A DNA stretch of 64,000 nucleotides, from positions 18,690 to 82,689 of the forward strand of contig CASDVE010000035.1 in NCBI GenBank assembly GCA_949284175.1, read 5' to 3'. Origin of the DNA: an uncultured Eubacteriales bacterium (GTDB lineage Bacteria; Bacillota; Clostridia; Lachnospirales; Lachnospiraceae). A program made the position numbers and the translations under genes. Positions 7,567 to 16,193 of this stretch are shown here, piece by piece. Under the pieces are notes generated by a model. The model worked only from the letters and a program-made list of their open reading frames with translations, searched no databases and had not been told where the DNA came from. Each line of letters opens with the position of its first letter. The first letter of the stretch is position 1.

Positions 7567-9222
7567 ATGAGAATTGGTTATAAAAATGGAATCATTTATA
7601 CAGGAGAATCTTTTAGCGATTATTTTATTGTGGAAGATGGTGTGTTTAAAAAAGTAGGGATATGGGAAAAAGAAACAGAAAATAAGAGAGAATTATTAGA
7701 AAACAGTGTAGATAGAATGATTGATCTACAAGGTAAATTTGTATGTGCAGGATTTAATGATTCTCATCTACATTTATTGTACTATGGTGGGATGTTGTCT
7801 ATGCCAGAAATTTCAAAACACACCACTTCTTTAAAAGAATTAGTAGAGTATTTAAAGGACTATACCCGAAAAAAACAAGAAGATGGCTCATTAAGAGAAA
7901 GTGCTTGGATTAAGGGCATTGGATTTAATCAAGATTACTTTAAAGATGAGAAACGATTTCCTAATCGGTATGATTTAGATAAAGTTTCAACAGAACATCC
8001 TATTTGTATCACTCGTGCTTGTGGACACAGTTGTGTTGTGAACTCAAAGGCGTTAGAATTGCTTGGAATCAACAAGGACACAAAACAAATAGAAGGCGGT
8101 TACTTTGAAGTAGATGAAAATGGAGAACCTCTTGGCATTTTCTTTGAGAAAGCACTGGAAATGGTCTATGAAAAATTTCCAAAAGTGACAAAAGAAGAAA
8201 TAAAAGAAATGATTTTATTGGGGTGTCAAAGATTAAATTCTTATGGAATTACTTCAGCCCAGTCAGATGATTATGAGGCTTTTGCAAATTTAGATTATCA
8301 CGTTGTAATGGAGGCAATAGAAGAATTAGCCAAAGAAGAAAAATTAACGGTTCGTATTAACGAACAAGTGCATTTTACAAACTTATGTGATTTAAAAAAA
8401 TTTGTAGAAGAAAATAATCATGTACGGGGCAATGAATGGTTCAAACAAGGTCCATTAAAAATGTTAGGAGATGGGTCTTTAGGGGCTAGAACAGCATATT
8501 TAAGTGTTCCTTATGCGGATAAACAAGATACAAAAGGAATTGCAGTATATAGTCAAAAACAGTTTGATGAAATGTGTTCTTATGCCAATCGACATGGGTT
8601 GCAGATAGCCATTCATGCCATAGGAGATGGAATCTTAGATTGTATTTTACTTTCTTATAAGAAAGCTTTAAAAGAATATCCAAGAAACGATCACCGTCAT
8701 GGAATTGTACATTGTCAGATTACAAGACCCGATCAAATAGAACAAGTGAAAGATATGGGACTTCATGTGTATATCCAGTCTATTTTTTTAGATTATGATA
8801 TTCATATCGTAAAAGAGCGGGTTGGAGAGAAATTAGCCTCCACAAGTTATCAAGCAAAAACACTATTAGAAAAAGGAATTACTATTTCAAATGGATCGGA
8901 TGCACCAGTAGAAGAGCCAAACGTCATGAAAGGGATTCAGTGTGCTATAACAAGACAAAACATTGGGCATACAGTAGAGCCATATTTATCAAAAGAAGCA
9001 CTTACAGTGAAAGAAGCCATTGATAGTTTTACAAAACATGGAGCATATGCTTCTTTTGAGGAAAAAGAAAAAGGACAGATAAAAGAGGGGATGTTTGCAG
9101 ATTTTATTGTTTTAGAAGAAAATCCATTTGAAATAGACGCCTATCGTCTCAGTGAAATAAAAGTGTTAGCCACTTATATAAATGGGAAGAAAGTTTATGA
9201 ACATAATGAGAATAAAGATTGA
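7567..9222 (+). CDS. Amidohydrolase of the YtcJ type (amidohydrolase 3 family)
   Basis: This 551-residue cytoplasmic metal-dependent hydrolase is of the amidohydrolase superfamily. Visible motifs are the first metal ligands in FNDSHLHLLYYGG, GHSCVVNSKAL, the core LGDGSLGARTAYL, histidine ligands in QIAIHAIGDG, and the late GSDAPVEEPN with the catalytic aspartate. The C-terminal beta strands (GQIKEGMFADFIVLEENPFE) return to the composite domain typical of the family. Members cleave amide or ester bonds in small molecules, but the substrate of this subgroup is unknown. The length of about 540-550 is normal. AAGGAG lies 15 bases upstream of the ATG, a loose spacing, with AGAAG nearer. No operon partner is obvious. 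Confidence 0.85.
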   Translation: MRIGYKNGIIYTGESFSDYFIVEDGVFKKVGIWEKETENKRELLENSVDRMIDLQGKFVCAGFNDSHLHLLYYGGMLSMPEISKHTTSLKELVEYLKDYTRKKQEDGSLRESAWIKGIGFNQDYFKDEKRFPNRYDLDKVSTEHPICITRACGHSCVVNSKALELLGINKDTKQIEGGYFEVDENGEPLGIFFEKALEMVYEKFPKVTKEEIKEMILLGCQRLNSYGITSAQSDDYEAFANLDYHVVMEAIEELAKEEKLTVRINEQVHFTNLCDLKKFVEENNHVRGNEWFKQGPLKMLGDGSLGARTAYLSVPYADKQDTKGIAVYSQKQFDEMCSYANRHGLQIAIHAIGDGILDCILLSYKKALKEYPRNDHRHGIVHCQITRPDQIEQVKDMGLHVYIQSIFLDYDIHIVKERVGEKLASTSYQAKTLLEKGITISNGSDAPVEEPNVMKGIQCAITRQNIGHTVEPYLSKEALTVKEAIDSFTKHGAYASFEEKEKGQIKEGMFADFIVLEENPFEIDAYRLSEIKVLATYINGKKVYEHNENKD

Positions 9223-9387
9223 TATTATATTATAAGTGTCTACTTCTATAAGTGGAGAGTAACTTAACAAAAAAGCTATTTCATATTACAAAGTTCAAAA
9301 GAATTGTTCAGAAAAATATGAGATAACCTTTATTTCTTGAAGAGTCTCAAGAAGGATTTCGTAAAGGAATTAGGAAGGAGTAAAAAT

Positions 9388-10329
9388 ATGAGTAGAATAG
9401 TGATTATTGGTGCGGGTCATGTAGGCTCTATGTGTGCATTAAATTTAGCACAAGTTGGCATTTGTGAGGAGATTGTTTTAATTGATATTGTAGAGGGAAA
9501 AGCAGATGCACAAGCAAAAGATGTGGCGGATGCTACGGTATTTATGAGTAGAGCTCCGATTGTAAGAGCAGGAGGATATGAAGATTGTGATGAGGCAGAT
9601 ATCGTTGTCAATGCCGTTGGAATGTCAAGAAAGAAAGGTCAAACTCGTCTTGATATGCTAGATGACAGTATCAATATGATGAAGGATGTCATTGACAAAT
9701 TAAATCGGACAAAGTTTTCTGGATATTTTATTTCCATTACAAATCCATGTGATGTGATTGTGAACTATGCGAGAAAGCATTTAGACTTGCCAAAGAATAA
9801 AATTTTTGGTACAGGAACTTCTTTAGACACAGCTCGTCTAAAATTGACATTACATCATTTAACAGGAATTGCTATCAATTCGATTCAATGTTTTGCGTTG
9901 GGAGAACATGGAGATTCATCTATGGTTCCTCTGTCTCATATTTCCTTTATGGGAAAACCTCTTTTGGAATTACAAGAGGAGCAATCAGATATTTATGGAA
10001 AAGTGACAGAAGAGTTATTGCTTGATAGAACGCATCAGCTTGGCATGGAGATTGTTATCGGAAAAGGTTCTACCGAGTTTGGCATAGGAGCAGCAGTAGC
10101 CGATATTTGTAAAGCGATTTTCTATGATGAAAAGAAAATTATTCCAGTATCTGCTTTACTAGAAGGAGAGTATGGAGAAGAAGAAATCATGATAGGTGTG
10201 CCAGCCATTATTGGAAAAAATGGGATGGAAGGAGTTATTTCGCTTCGCCTTACTGAGGATGAACTGGAAAAATTCCATGCCTCTTGTGAGATTGTCCGTT
10301 CCTATATAAGAAGAGCAGAGTTAAAGTAA
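9388..10329 (+). CDS. L-lactate/malate-type dehydrogenase
   Basis: This is a 313-residue NAD-dependent 2-hydroxyacid dehydrogenase of the LDH/MDH fold. It shows the Rossmann motif [11 protein letters not shown], the acidic ribose ligand in [27 protein letters not shown] and the active-site histidine in LGEHGDSS. In the specificity loop, [16 protein letters not shown], the residue aligned with LDH glutamine-102 is arginine, as in malate dehydrogenases, while the catalytic arginine in TRLD is kept. It may therefore reduce oxaloacetate or another 2-oxoacid rather than pyruvate (inference). ATG 9388 is preceded by AGGAAGGAG at a good distance; the frame opens upstream without a start signal. Confidence 0.85.
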   Translation: MSRIVIIGAGHVGSMCALNLAQVGICEEIVLIDIVEGKADAQAKDVADATVFMSRAPIVRAGGYEDCDEADIVVNAVGMSRKKGQTRLDMLDDSINMMKDVIDKLNRTKFSGYFISITNPCDVIVNYARKHLDLPKNKIFGTGTSLDTARLKLTLHHLTGIAINSIQCFALGEHGDSSMVPLSHISFMGKPLLELQEEQSDIYGKVTEELLLDRTHQLGMEIVIGKGSTEFGIGAAVADICKAIFYDEKKIIPVSALLEGEYGEEEIMIGVPAIIGKNGMEGVISLRLTEDELEKFHASCEIVRSYIRRAELK

Positions 10330-10342
10330 TACTTGCAAGCTA

Positions 10343-10449
10343 GGAAGTGCTATTAAAAAATCAGGAATTCCAAGAGAAGAAATTTTCTGTTTACGAATCC
10401 TATTCTTGCTGAAATTGGTTCAAAATATGGTAAGAGCGTTGCGCAATTT
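10343..10449 (+). pseudogene. Aldo/keto reductase remnant
   Basis: Two fragments of an aldo/keto reductase remain in different frames. The first encodes GSAIKKSGIPREEIF, the segment that in intact enzymes leads into VTTKLW. The second, starting near 10396 and shifted by two bases, encodes NPILAEIGSKYGKSVAQ, which normally lies about 100 residues further on. The part between and both ends are gone. This is a deletion remnant and is not expected to be expressed. It opens a stretch of decayed genes reaching to 12130. Confidence 0.65.
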
Positions 10450-10490
10450 CAATGTATTTAATTTTTCTTTGGTAGAAGAAGAATAGTAAA

Positions 10491-10592
10491 AATGGGCTGT
10501 TACAAAATCTGAAAGTTTAGATAGACATAGTAATAATAAAAGTTATAAGTATGAATATCTTATAGAAACAATTGATTTTGTAACAGCCCATT
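10491..10592. repeat. 102-bp element with perfect 19-bp terminal inverted repeats
   Basis: The arms AATGGGCTGTTACAAAATC (10491-10509) and its exact reverse complement (10574-10592) enclose 64 A+T-rich bases without a coding frame. The layout resembles a miniature inverted-repeat element left by an insertion sequence; ends beginning GGGCTGTTACAAAA are reminiscent of IS termini, but no family is assigned. It could also act as a transcription terminator for convergent genes, although the loop is long. No clear target duplication is visible. Confidence 0.6.
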
Positions 10593-10640
10593 AAAAGGTT
10601 TTCTGTTTTATCCTGTTATTACATGTCATAGAACATTTGA

Positions 10641-11291
10641 TCAAAAAGGAAGTACTGCTTGTTTATACTGTACAGTAATCCATTTAAGTTCTGTAAATTC
10701 TTCTATGGAGTAAGCACCTCCTTCTCGACCAACACCACTATTTTTTATCCCTCCGAATGCAACGGTGGAGTTATCAGCAACGGTTGCATTATTGATATGT
10801 ACCATTCCTGCCTCCATCAATAAAGATAATTCCATTGCTTTTGAAAGATCATTTGTTAATAAAGAAGAGGAGAGTCCATATTCATTATCATTGCATAGGC
10901 GTACTGCATCTTCTGCATTTTTTGCCTTGATAATGGAAGTGACTGGACCAAAACTTTCCTCATAAAAAATACGCATATCTGGAGTTACATCTTTTAAGAC
11001 TGTTGGCTGATAATAGTTTCCCTCATGAGTGCCTCCAGTCATTAAAATCGCCCCTTTTTCAATCTCGGTTACTTCTTCTCCAACTTCCTCTACAATACCA
11101 CAGCCTTCATGACCGAGTACAGCTGGAAGAGGCACAGGGATCATTTGATTTTGTGCTACTTCATCTGTATGGCATACACCACTAGCACGAATTTTTACAA
11201 GGACTTCTCCTTTTTTTGGTGATTGTAAGTCGACTTCTTCAAATTGAAATGGTTTCCCTTTTTCTCTAACAATTGCTGCTTTTATTTTCAT
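10641..11291 (-). pseudogene. In-frame chimera: zinc alcohol dehydrogenase N-terminus joined to aldehyde dehydrogenase C-terminus
   Basis: This 216-codon open frame joins two unrelated enzymes. Residues 1 to about 81 are the start of an aryl-alcohol-type zinc dehydrogenase (ASGVCHTDEVA with the zinc cysteine, LGHEGCGIVEEVG). From about residue 82 (MTGGTHEGNYYQPTVL, then YEESFGPVTSI, NNATVADNSTVAFGG and NSGVGREGG) it is the C-terminal third of a benzaldehyde/vanillin-type aldehyde dehydrogenase. The ADH NAD domain and the ALDH NAD site and catalytic cysteine are missing. A deletion between neighbouring adh and aldh genes, perhaps at a shared Lys-Gly codon pair, explains it. Neither activity can survive, so I call it a pseudogene although the frame is open and has a start. 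Confidence 0.85.
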
Positions 11292-11798
11292 TTTTACTTC
11301 CTAATGAATCCCAATATATAATGTTTCAATATAAAATGAAAGCGTATATAGTTTCTGCTTTTCCCTATCCGATTGAGTAGAGACTCCTAGTATATAATGT
11401 TATTTTTGTAACACCTCCTACATAAATATGATACTTTTATTAATAAAAATTATATCAACTATTCAATCAAATGTAAATGAAATGATGATACAAAAAGGGT
11501 GTTTTATATTATTTTTTTGAATTCTTATATTTATATGGAGTATTGTGTGTATAATAGAGTTTGAGATTTTTTACAATAGGGCGCTTGAGAGAATAAAATT
11601 ATGGTTTATATGGAGCTAAAGAAGCAGAGGTATCGAAAATTTATAGGATTATATTTAGGTTCATGCTATAATTAAATAAAAAGTCAAAGGATGAAGATAT
11701 ATTAAAGTTACAAAGGGGAAAAAGTTTACTATATTATTTTGCGTCCAGTATGATAGATTACTTATATGAATGATTATAAAAAGGAACGGAACATACCT
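11292..11798. other. Gene-free A+T-rich gap in the decay zone
   Basis: No intact gene is visible in these 507 bp. On the minus strand GTAGGAGGTGTTAC (around 11410-11425) looks like a ribosome site with no start codon after it, perhaps the trace of a lost gene. Two similar 20-bp segments, around 11308-11330 and 11388-11410 (sharing ATATATAATGTT or TATATAATGTT), form an imperfect direct repeat about 80 bp apart. The rest is low-complexity A+T-rich sequence that probably marks earlier deletions. Confidence 0.4.
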
Positions 11799-12130
11799 AT
11801 GAAAAATGATAAAATAATGCAGCTACAACAAGGGCTTAATACAGCCTTGGAATTACTCCTCTTTTACAGGCATTAAAAGAATTAGAAAACCGTGGAATCA
11901 AAGGGCAAATTCTGACTACCGATTATTTGAATTTCAGTGAGCCTAAGGCACTAAAGAAATTAAATGATTTAAAAAATATTACAATAAAGGTGTACCAAAC
12001 AGGAGGAGCAGGAGAGCTTGTATTAAAGGAGCATAAAGATGCAAAATGGTTAACGAAAGAAGCGCTAGAGAGTGTGGAATGGTTGCCAGCTGATTGTGGA
12101 TTGATTGAGAAGTTAAAGACATATCTATAA
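11799..12130 (+). pseudogene. Decayed fusion of a PLD-domain/DUF3427 helicase fragment with a NUDIX hydrolase C-terminus
   Basis: From the ATG at 11799 the frame reads MQLQQGLNTALEL and then stops. A second frame starting near 11850 reads GITPLLQALKELENRGIKG, ILTTDYLNFSEPKALKKL and NITIKVYQT, the N-terminal phospholipase-D-like region of DEAD/DEAH helicases with DUF3427. After YQTGG the same frame becomes GELVLKEHKDAKWLTKEAL and VEWLPAD, the C-terminal end of a NUDIX (MutT-like) pyrophosphohydrolase. At least two deletions are needed: one out of frame inside the helicase start, one joining helicase to NUDIX. The NUDIX box is absent. This is not a functional gene. Confidence 0.75.
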
Positions 12131-12157
12131 AAAAGAGGAGCAGATGCCCCTCTTTTG
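12131..12157. terminator. Intrinsic terminator
   Basis: The arms AAAAGAGG and CCTCTTTT (12131-12138 and 12149-12156) form a hairpin with flanking A and T tracts. It lies just after the NUDIX remnant and before the end of the convergent siderophore operon, so it may serve both strands. Confidence 0.7.
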
Positions 12158-12177
12158 TTACATAGAAAGCTAAATTG

Positions 12178-13230
12178 TTAAAAAATATCCGGATATAAAA
12201 ACTTAGCTAATGTTTCCATGCAGTCAAAGGTCTGGAATCCATATCCCATAAATTGGTTATAGTCAACGGCGATGATTTGTTTATTTTGAATGGCAGGAAC
12301 ACTTGCTAAAACGTCGTCATTTAATAAAGAATCAATGGCTGTTTTATCCGTATCAGCATTATTTGTTCCATTCACATAAATAATAACATCGGGATTTAAG
12401 GAGATTAAGTTTTCAGAGGAGAGACCATTTGCTCCTGTATCCATAATATTTTGTGCGTGAAGTGTTTCAAGCATATTGTTTTGTAATGTAGCATTTTTAC
12501 CATAAGCACCAAAGGTTCCATCTTGATAATTTACCATAACTAACACTTTTTTCTCATCAGAAGAGATGGTACTTGCTTTTTCTTCAATAGCAGTTAATCT
12601 CTGTTCTAAAGTATCGGCATAGGCATTTGCTGTTTCTTGAATGTTAAAAATCATTCCAATATTTTTAACATCGTGAATAATACTTTCTAAAGTTTGAGGT
12701 TCATCCATACGAGCTGCTTCTTGGGTATACACAGAAATGCCCATTTGATTTAAATCAGAAATCGTTCCAAAAGAATCATCCGTAAAGGATTTTGCGCGTC
12801 CGATTACCATATCTGGTTCTAAACCAACAATCTTTTCTTTGGAAACTTCCCTTTTATCTGCAAGAATAGGAATGCGGTCATATTCTTCTTTTAAGCGATC
12901 TAACGTTTCATTATCTTTGGCCACGGTTCCGATAATTTTAGAACCAAGTCCTAATTCAAGTAAGAGTTCCGTACTTGATTGGTTATTTGTGATAACCTTT
13001 TCTGGAACGGCTGTAATGGTTTGTTCATAACTGGCCCCAGTATCATCAATTGCCTGATATGTGTAGGGATAGGAAGTTTCTGCACTGATGTCTGAATTAT
13101 TTCCAGTAGATGTAGTCGCAGTTGTAGTCTCAGAAGAAGTGGATTGTGTGTTGGTGGCTCCACAACCACTAAGGATCAAGGTGCTAGTGAATAACGTTAC
13201 AGTACAAAGACAAAATATTTTCTTTCTCAT
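12178..13230 (-). CDS. Iron-siderophore ABC transporter substrate-binding lipoprotein
   Basis: This 350-residue lipoprotein is the extracellular receptor of an iron-complex ABC importer. It has a lipobox (LILSGCGATNT, cysteine about 23), a Ser/Thr-rich linker, then a periplasmic-binding fold of the FepB/FhuD type: ERV-like strand KVITNNQSSTELLLELGLG, KIIGTVAKD, EKIVGLEPDMVIGRAK and NLISLNPDVIIYVNG. A long helix linking the two lobes is typical for rigid metal-chelate binders. It is the third gene of a minus-strand permease-ATPase-receptor operon, 32 bp after the ATPase gene. The exact chelate (catecholate, hydroxamate or heme) cannot be read from sequence; the nearby esterase suggests an ester-containing siderophore. 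Confidence 0.87.
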   Translation of the reverse strand: MRKKIFCLCTVTLFTSTLILSGCGATNTQSTSSETTTATTSTGNNSDISAETSYPYTYQAIDDTGASYEQTITAVPEKVITNNQSSTELLLELGLGSKIIGTVAKDNETLDRLKEEYDRIPILADKREVSKEKIVGLEPDMVIGRAKSFTDDSFGTISDLNQMGISVYTQEAARMDEPQTLESIIHDVKNIGMIFNIQETANAYADTLEQRLTAIEEKASTISSDEKKVLVMVNYQDGTFGAYGKNATLQNNMLETLHAQNIMDTGANGLSSENLISLNPDVIIYVNGTNNADTDKTAIDSLLNDDVLASVPAIQNKQIIAVDYNQFMGYGFQTFDCMETLAKFLYPDIF

Positions 13231-13262
13231 GTTAAAATCCTCCTAAAATGCCAAGTAGGCAG

Positions 13263-14030
13263 TTATAATGAATAGAAATATTGAATGGACAATTGTCCAG
13301 TTTTTGGATGAATGGATATTTCTGCATCCACATCGTAAATCTTTTTTATCATTTCTGATGTAATGACTTGTTTTGGTGCACCAGAAGCCACAACCTCGCC
13401 TTGTTTTAAAAGATAAATCTCATCACAGTAAGCAGATGCCAGTGAGAGATCGTGAAGGGCTGATATCACACAAATATTTAGATTTTTTACAATGGATAAA
13501 ATTTGAATCTGGTATTTAATATCCAAATGGTTTGTAGGTTCGTCTAAAATTAATACTTTTGGTTCTTGAGCAAGGGCTCTTGCAAGGAAAATTCTTTGCT
13601 TTTCTCCTCCTGATAATGTGGAAAAGTTCCGTTCTGCATAGTCTGACATTCCCACTTGTTCTAAGGCTTTCATCGTGATCTCATAATCCCTTTTTTGATC
13701 CCGTTCTAACATTCCCTTGTGGGGAGAACGCCCCATTAAAACAATTTCAAATACTTTGAATTCAAAATGTAGGGCATGAAATTGGGATACAACTGCCATA
13801 TTTTGTGCTACTTCTTTCTTGCTATATTGTTCTATATTTTTTCCACCAAGATAAATCGTTCCAGCGTGTGGCTTTAACACTTGATAGATTGATTTTAATA
13901 GGGTCGATTTTCCACTGCCATTTGGACCTAAAAGTCCAATAAAATGATGTTCTTTTGCATGAAGACTTATGCCTTTTATAATGTTTGAAGTGGCAATTTT
14001 CACTTCAAGGTTTTCTACTTTTAAATCCAT
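13263..14030 (-). CDS. Iron-siderophore ABC transporter ATP-binding protein
   Basis: This 255-residue cytoplasmic ATPase of the FepC/FhuC type powers the importer encoded with it. It contains Walker A GPNGSGKST (about residues 35-43), Q-loop VVSQFHALHF, the signature LSGGEKQR, Walker B VLILDEPTNHLD and the H-loop SALHDLSLA, all intact. It lies 12 bp after the permease gene and before the receptor gene on the minus strand. The length is normal. Confidence 0.92.
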   Translation of the reverse strand: MDLKVENLEVKIATSNIIKGISLHAKEHHFIGLLGPNGSGKSTLLKSIYQVLKPHAGTIYLGGKNIEQYSKKEVAQNMAVVSQFHALHFEFKVFEIVLMGRSPHKGMLERDQKRDYEITMKALEQVGMSDYAERNFSTLSGGEKQRIFLARALAQEPKVLILDEPTNHLDIKYQIQILSIVKNLNICVISALHDLSLASAYCDEIYLLKQGEVVASGAPKQVITSEMIKKIYDVDAEISIHPKTGQLSIQYFYSL

Positions 14031-14042
14031 AAAATCCTCCTT

Positions 14043-15125
14043 TTACTCATGGAAACGATAGCTCTTTTTGATGAGTATATAAGCAAAAAATGGAGCTCCA
14101 ATCAGAGCGGTTATAATTCCGATTGGAAGTTCTGCATTTGGAATTGTAATACGAGCAAACGCATCTGCCCATAAAAGAAAAATAGATCCGCATAAAATAG
14201 AAATTGGGAGCAATCTCTTATGATCAGAACCGATAATGGCTCGAACAATATGGGGTATAATTAATCCAACGAATCCAATAATTCCACAAGAAGAAACGAG
14301 GACACCGGTTAATAAAGAGGTGAGAACCATATAAAGCCTTCGGTATGTTCCAAGAGAGATACCAAGAGTAATGGCTGATTCATCACCTAAAAGTAAAGTA
14401 TTTAAAATACGATGTTGGAATAAAAAGAAAATGCAAAAACAAAACACTAAAAAACAAGGGAAGAAGATCGTATTCCATTTCGCTCCGGCAAGGGAGCCCA
14501 TTGTCCAAAATTTGATGCTTTGCATTCCTTCTGCATTGCTATTCATGGTGATAATAAAATTGCTAAGGGCGTTACAAAGTGCATTGATCACAGTACCGGA
14601 TAAAACAAGTTTTGCACTTGTCATTTTAGAGCCAGTAGAGGATAAGAGTAGTACAGCAAAAGCGGAGATCACTGCTCCGATAAATGCCCAAAAGGCTGTT
14701 CCCGTCATAAATAAAAATTGGAATCCACCAATGCCCAACATGATGGAAAAGGTAGCACCAAGAGAAGCTCCAGAAGAAATACCTAAAATATAAGGTTCTG
14801 CTAGAGGGTTATCAACGCTAGCTTGCATCACAGTGCCACATAGGGCGAGCCCAGCACCACAAAATAAGCCGAGTAAGATTCTAGGCATACGAATTTGCCA
14901 TACAATATTGATCTCTGCTAATGAAATCTCAAGATTATTAGGGACAGCGTGCAGTCCAAACAGTTTGTCCAAAAGAATCCAATAAGTATGAGAGGGGTGA
15001 ATTTTCATGGAGCCAAGTGATATGGATAGTACACAAGAAAGTAAAAGAAGAAAAACAAGAAAAAGAATCAGCAATAAAAAACGCTTGTTTTTCTTTCTTT
15101 GGGCGGTATAGATATCTGGTATCAT
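14043..15125 (-). CDS. Iron-siderophore ABC transporter permease (FecCD family)
   Basis: This 360-residue inner-membrane permease has about nine or ten transmembrane helices and the FecCD signatures LALCGTVMQASVDNPLAEP and GFVGLIIPHIVRAIIGSDHK. Only one permease gene is present, so the channel is probably a homodimer. It is the first gene of the minus-strand operon, and its promoter carries the GTTAG-N6-CTAAT palindrome near the start site. A start at 15125 follows a ribosome site of the AAAGGA type. Confidence 0.92.
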   Translation of the reverse strand: MIPDIYTAQRKKNKRFLLLILFLVFLLLLSCVLSISLGSMKIHPSHTYWILLDKLFGLHAVPNNLEISLAEINIVWQIRMPRILLGLFCGAGLALCGTVMQASVDNPLAEPYILGISSGASLGATFSIMLGIGGFQFLFMTGTAFWAFIGAVISAFAVLLLSSTGSKMTSAKLVLSGTVINALCNALSNFIITMNSNAEGMQSIKFWTMGSLAGAKWNTIFFPCFLVFCFCIFFLFQHRILNTLLLGDESAITLGISLGTYRRLYMVLTSLLTGVLVSSCGIIGFVGLIIPHIVRAIIGSDHKRLLPISILCGSIFLLWADAFARITIPNAELPIGIITALIGAPFFAYILIKKSYRFHE

Positions 15126-15160
15126 AATAAAATCCTTTCTAAATGCAGTTCAAATCATGA

Positions 15161-15219
15161 GTTAGTCAAGACTAATCACTGGATATTGGCTATTATAACA
15201 GCAGTCATTTCATTTTCAA
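15161..15219 (-). promoter_or_regulatory. Promoter of siderophore operon 1 with GTTAG-N6-CTAAT operator
   Basis: On the minus strand TTGAAA (15214-15219) and TATAAT (15192-15197) are 16 bp apart. Fifteen bases downstream lies GTTAGTCAAGACTAAT (plus-strand 15161-15176), a near palindrome covering the expected start site. The same half sites in the same relative place occur at the second siderophore operon (24999-25014), which points to a shared repressor, probably an iron-sensing one of DtxR or Fur type (inference). Confidence 0.65.
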
Positions 15220-15279
15220 ATACACAATTATATAAAAACATGGATAATTATTAAATTTAAAAATTAAAATAAAAATAAT

Positions 15280-15309
15280 TTGACAATGTTAAATTTAGCA
15301 TAATATAAT
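15280..15309 (+). promoter_or_regulatory. Promoter of AraC-esterase unit
   Basis: TTGACA (15280-15285) and TATAAT (15304-15309) are separated by 18 bp, and AGGAGG with the ATG at 15349 follows. This is a near-consensus sigma-A promoter for the regulator and esterase genes. Confidence 0.7.
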
Positions 15310-15348
15310 ACGTTTCAAATGAAGAGAGAAAGAAGAGGAGGTAAAAAT

Positions 15349-16155
15349 ATGGACATTGATAAAATCCTTCTAGCAAAAGAGTATGCAAATGTACCCTTTG
15401 TTTTATTAAATACAGCATTGTTTGAAAAAAAGCCAACAAGCCAAATGATCACGTATCAAACAACCCATTCAGCATTTGTATTTCCAGTATCGGGGAGAGC
15501 AAAGATATATTTTGATGAAGAGATCTTTGACGCAGTTCCAGGAAAATTAATTCATGGTTGTGCGGGAAAACAACTGACATTTCAGATTATAGGGGATGAA
15601 CCATTTTGTCATATCAATCTATATTATGATCCACAAATAGAAAATCATGGGGTCAATTATATGGGACGAACCTATGAAATGCCAATTATTTATTTTGAAC
15701 AAGTGATGAAATATTTGAAACAAATGATAGAGCTGACAAAAAAACCGGACTTTCGTTCACGATTTCAACTTAATTTTATTTTGCAACATTTATTGAATGA
15801 GTTATTTTTTAAGCATACCAATGAAATGGAAACAAAAGAAGAAGAGCTAGTGCGTCAGATTACAGAATATATTGGAGAGCATTATCCAGAAAATATTACA
15901 TTAAAAGGGTTGGCAGAGCAGTTTAAGAAAAATCCAGCTCAATTATCCTATCTATTTTATAAACATACGAATATTCGTCCCATTGACTATTTAATTCAGT
16001 ATCGGATTGAACAGGCGGTGTATTTTCTTCGAGAAAAGGAGTATTCTGTTAAGCAGACAGCCATAGCTGTTGGATATCAAGACGAATTTTATTTTAGTAG
16101 ACTTTTTAAGAAGCATACAGGAATACCACCAAGTCATTTGAAAAGAAAGTTTTAA
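15349..16155 (+). CDS. AraC family regulator next to siderophore uptake
   Basis: This 268-residue regulator has an N-terminal cupin-like sensor half (FVFPVSGRAKIYFDEE, VPGKLIHGCAGKQLTF, CHINLYYDP) and a C-terminal AraC double HTH (about 170-268; NITLKGLAEQFKKNPAQLSY and VKQTAIAVGYQDEFYFSRLF). It is divergent from siderophore operon 1 and directly followed by an esterase gene, so it most likely activates iron-chelate uptake when the siderophore is bound, as Btr and similar regulators do (inference). The ATG at 15349 follows GAGGAGG; the frame opens at 15319 without a ribosome site. Confidence 0.85.
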   Translation: MDIDKILLAKEYANVPFVLLNTALFEKKPTSQMITYQTTHSAFVFPVSGRAKIYFDEEIFDAVPGKLIHGCAGKQLTFQIIGDEPFCHINLYYDPQIENHGVNYMGRTYEMPIIYFEQVMKYLKQMIELTKKPDFRSRFQLNFILQHLLNELFFKHTNEMETKEEELVRQITEYIGEHYPENITLKGLAEQFKKNPAQLSYLFYKHTNIRPIDYLIQYRIEQAVYFLREKEYSVKQTAIAVGYQDEFYFSRLFKKHTGIPPSHLKRKF

Positions 16156-16193
16156 GGAAAATAGAACATATCATATAGAAGAGAGGATAGAAA

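Noticed and set aside
14371..14793. Plus-strand 140-codon frame opposite the FecCD permease
   Set aside because: Antisense shadow of a clear permease; no ribosome site or domain.
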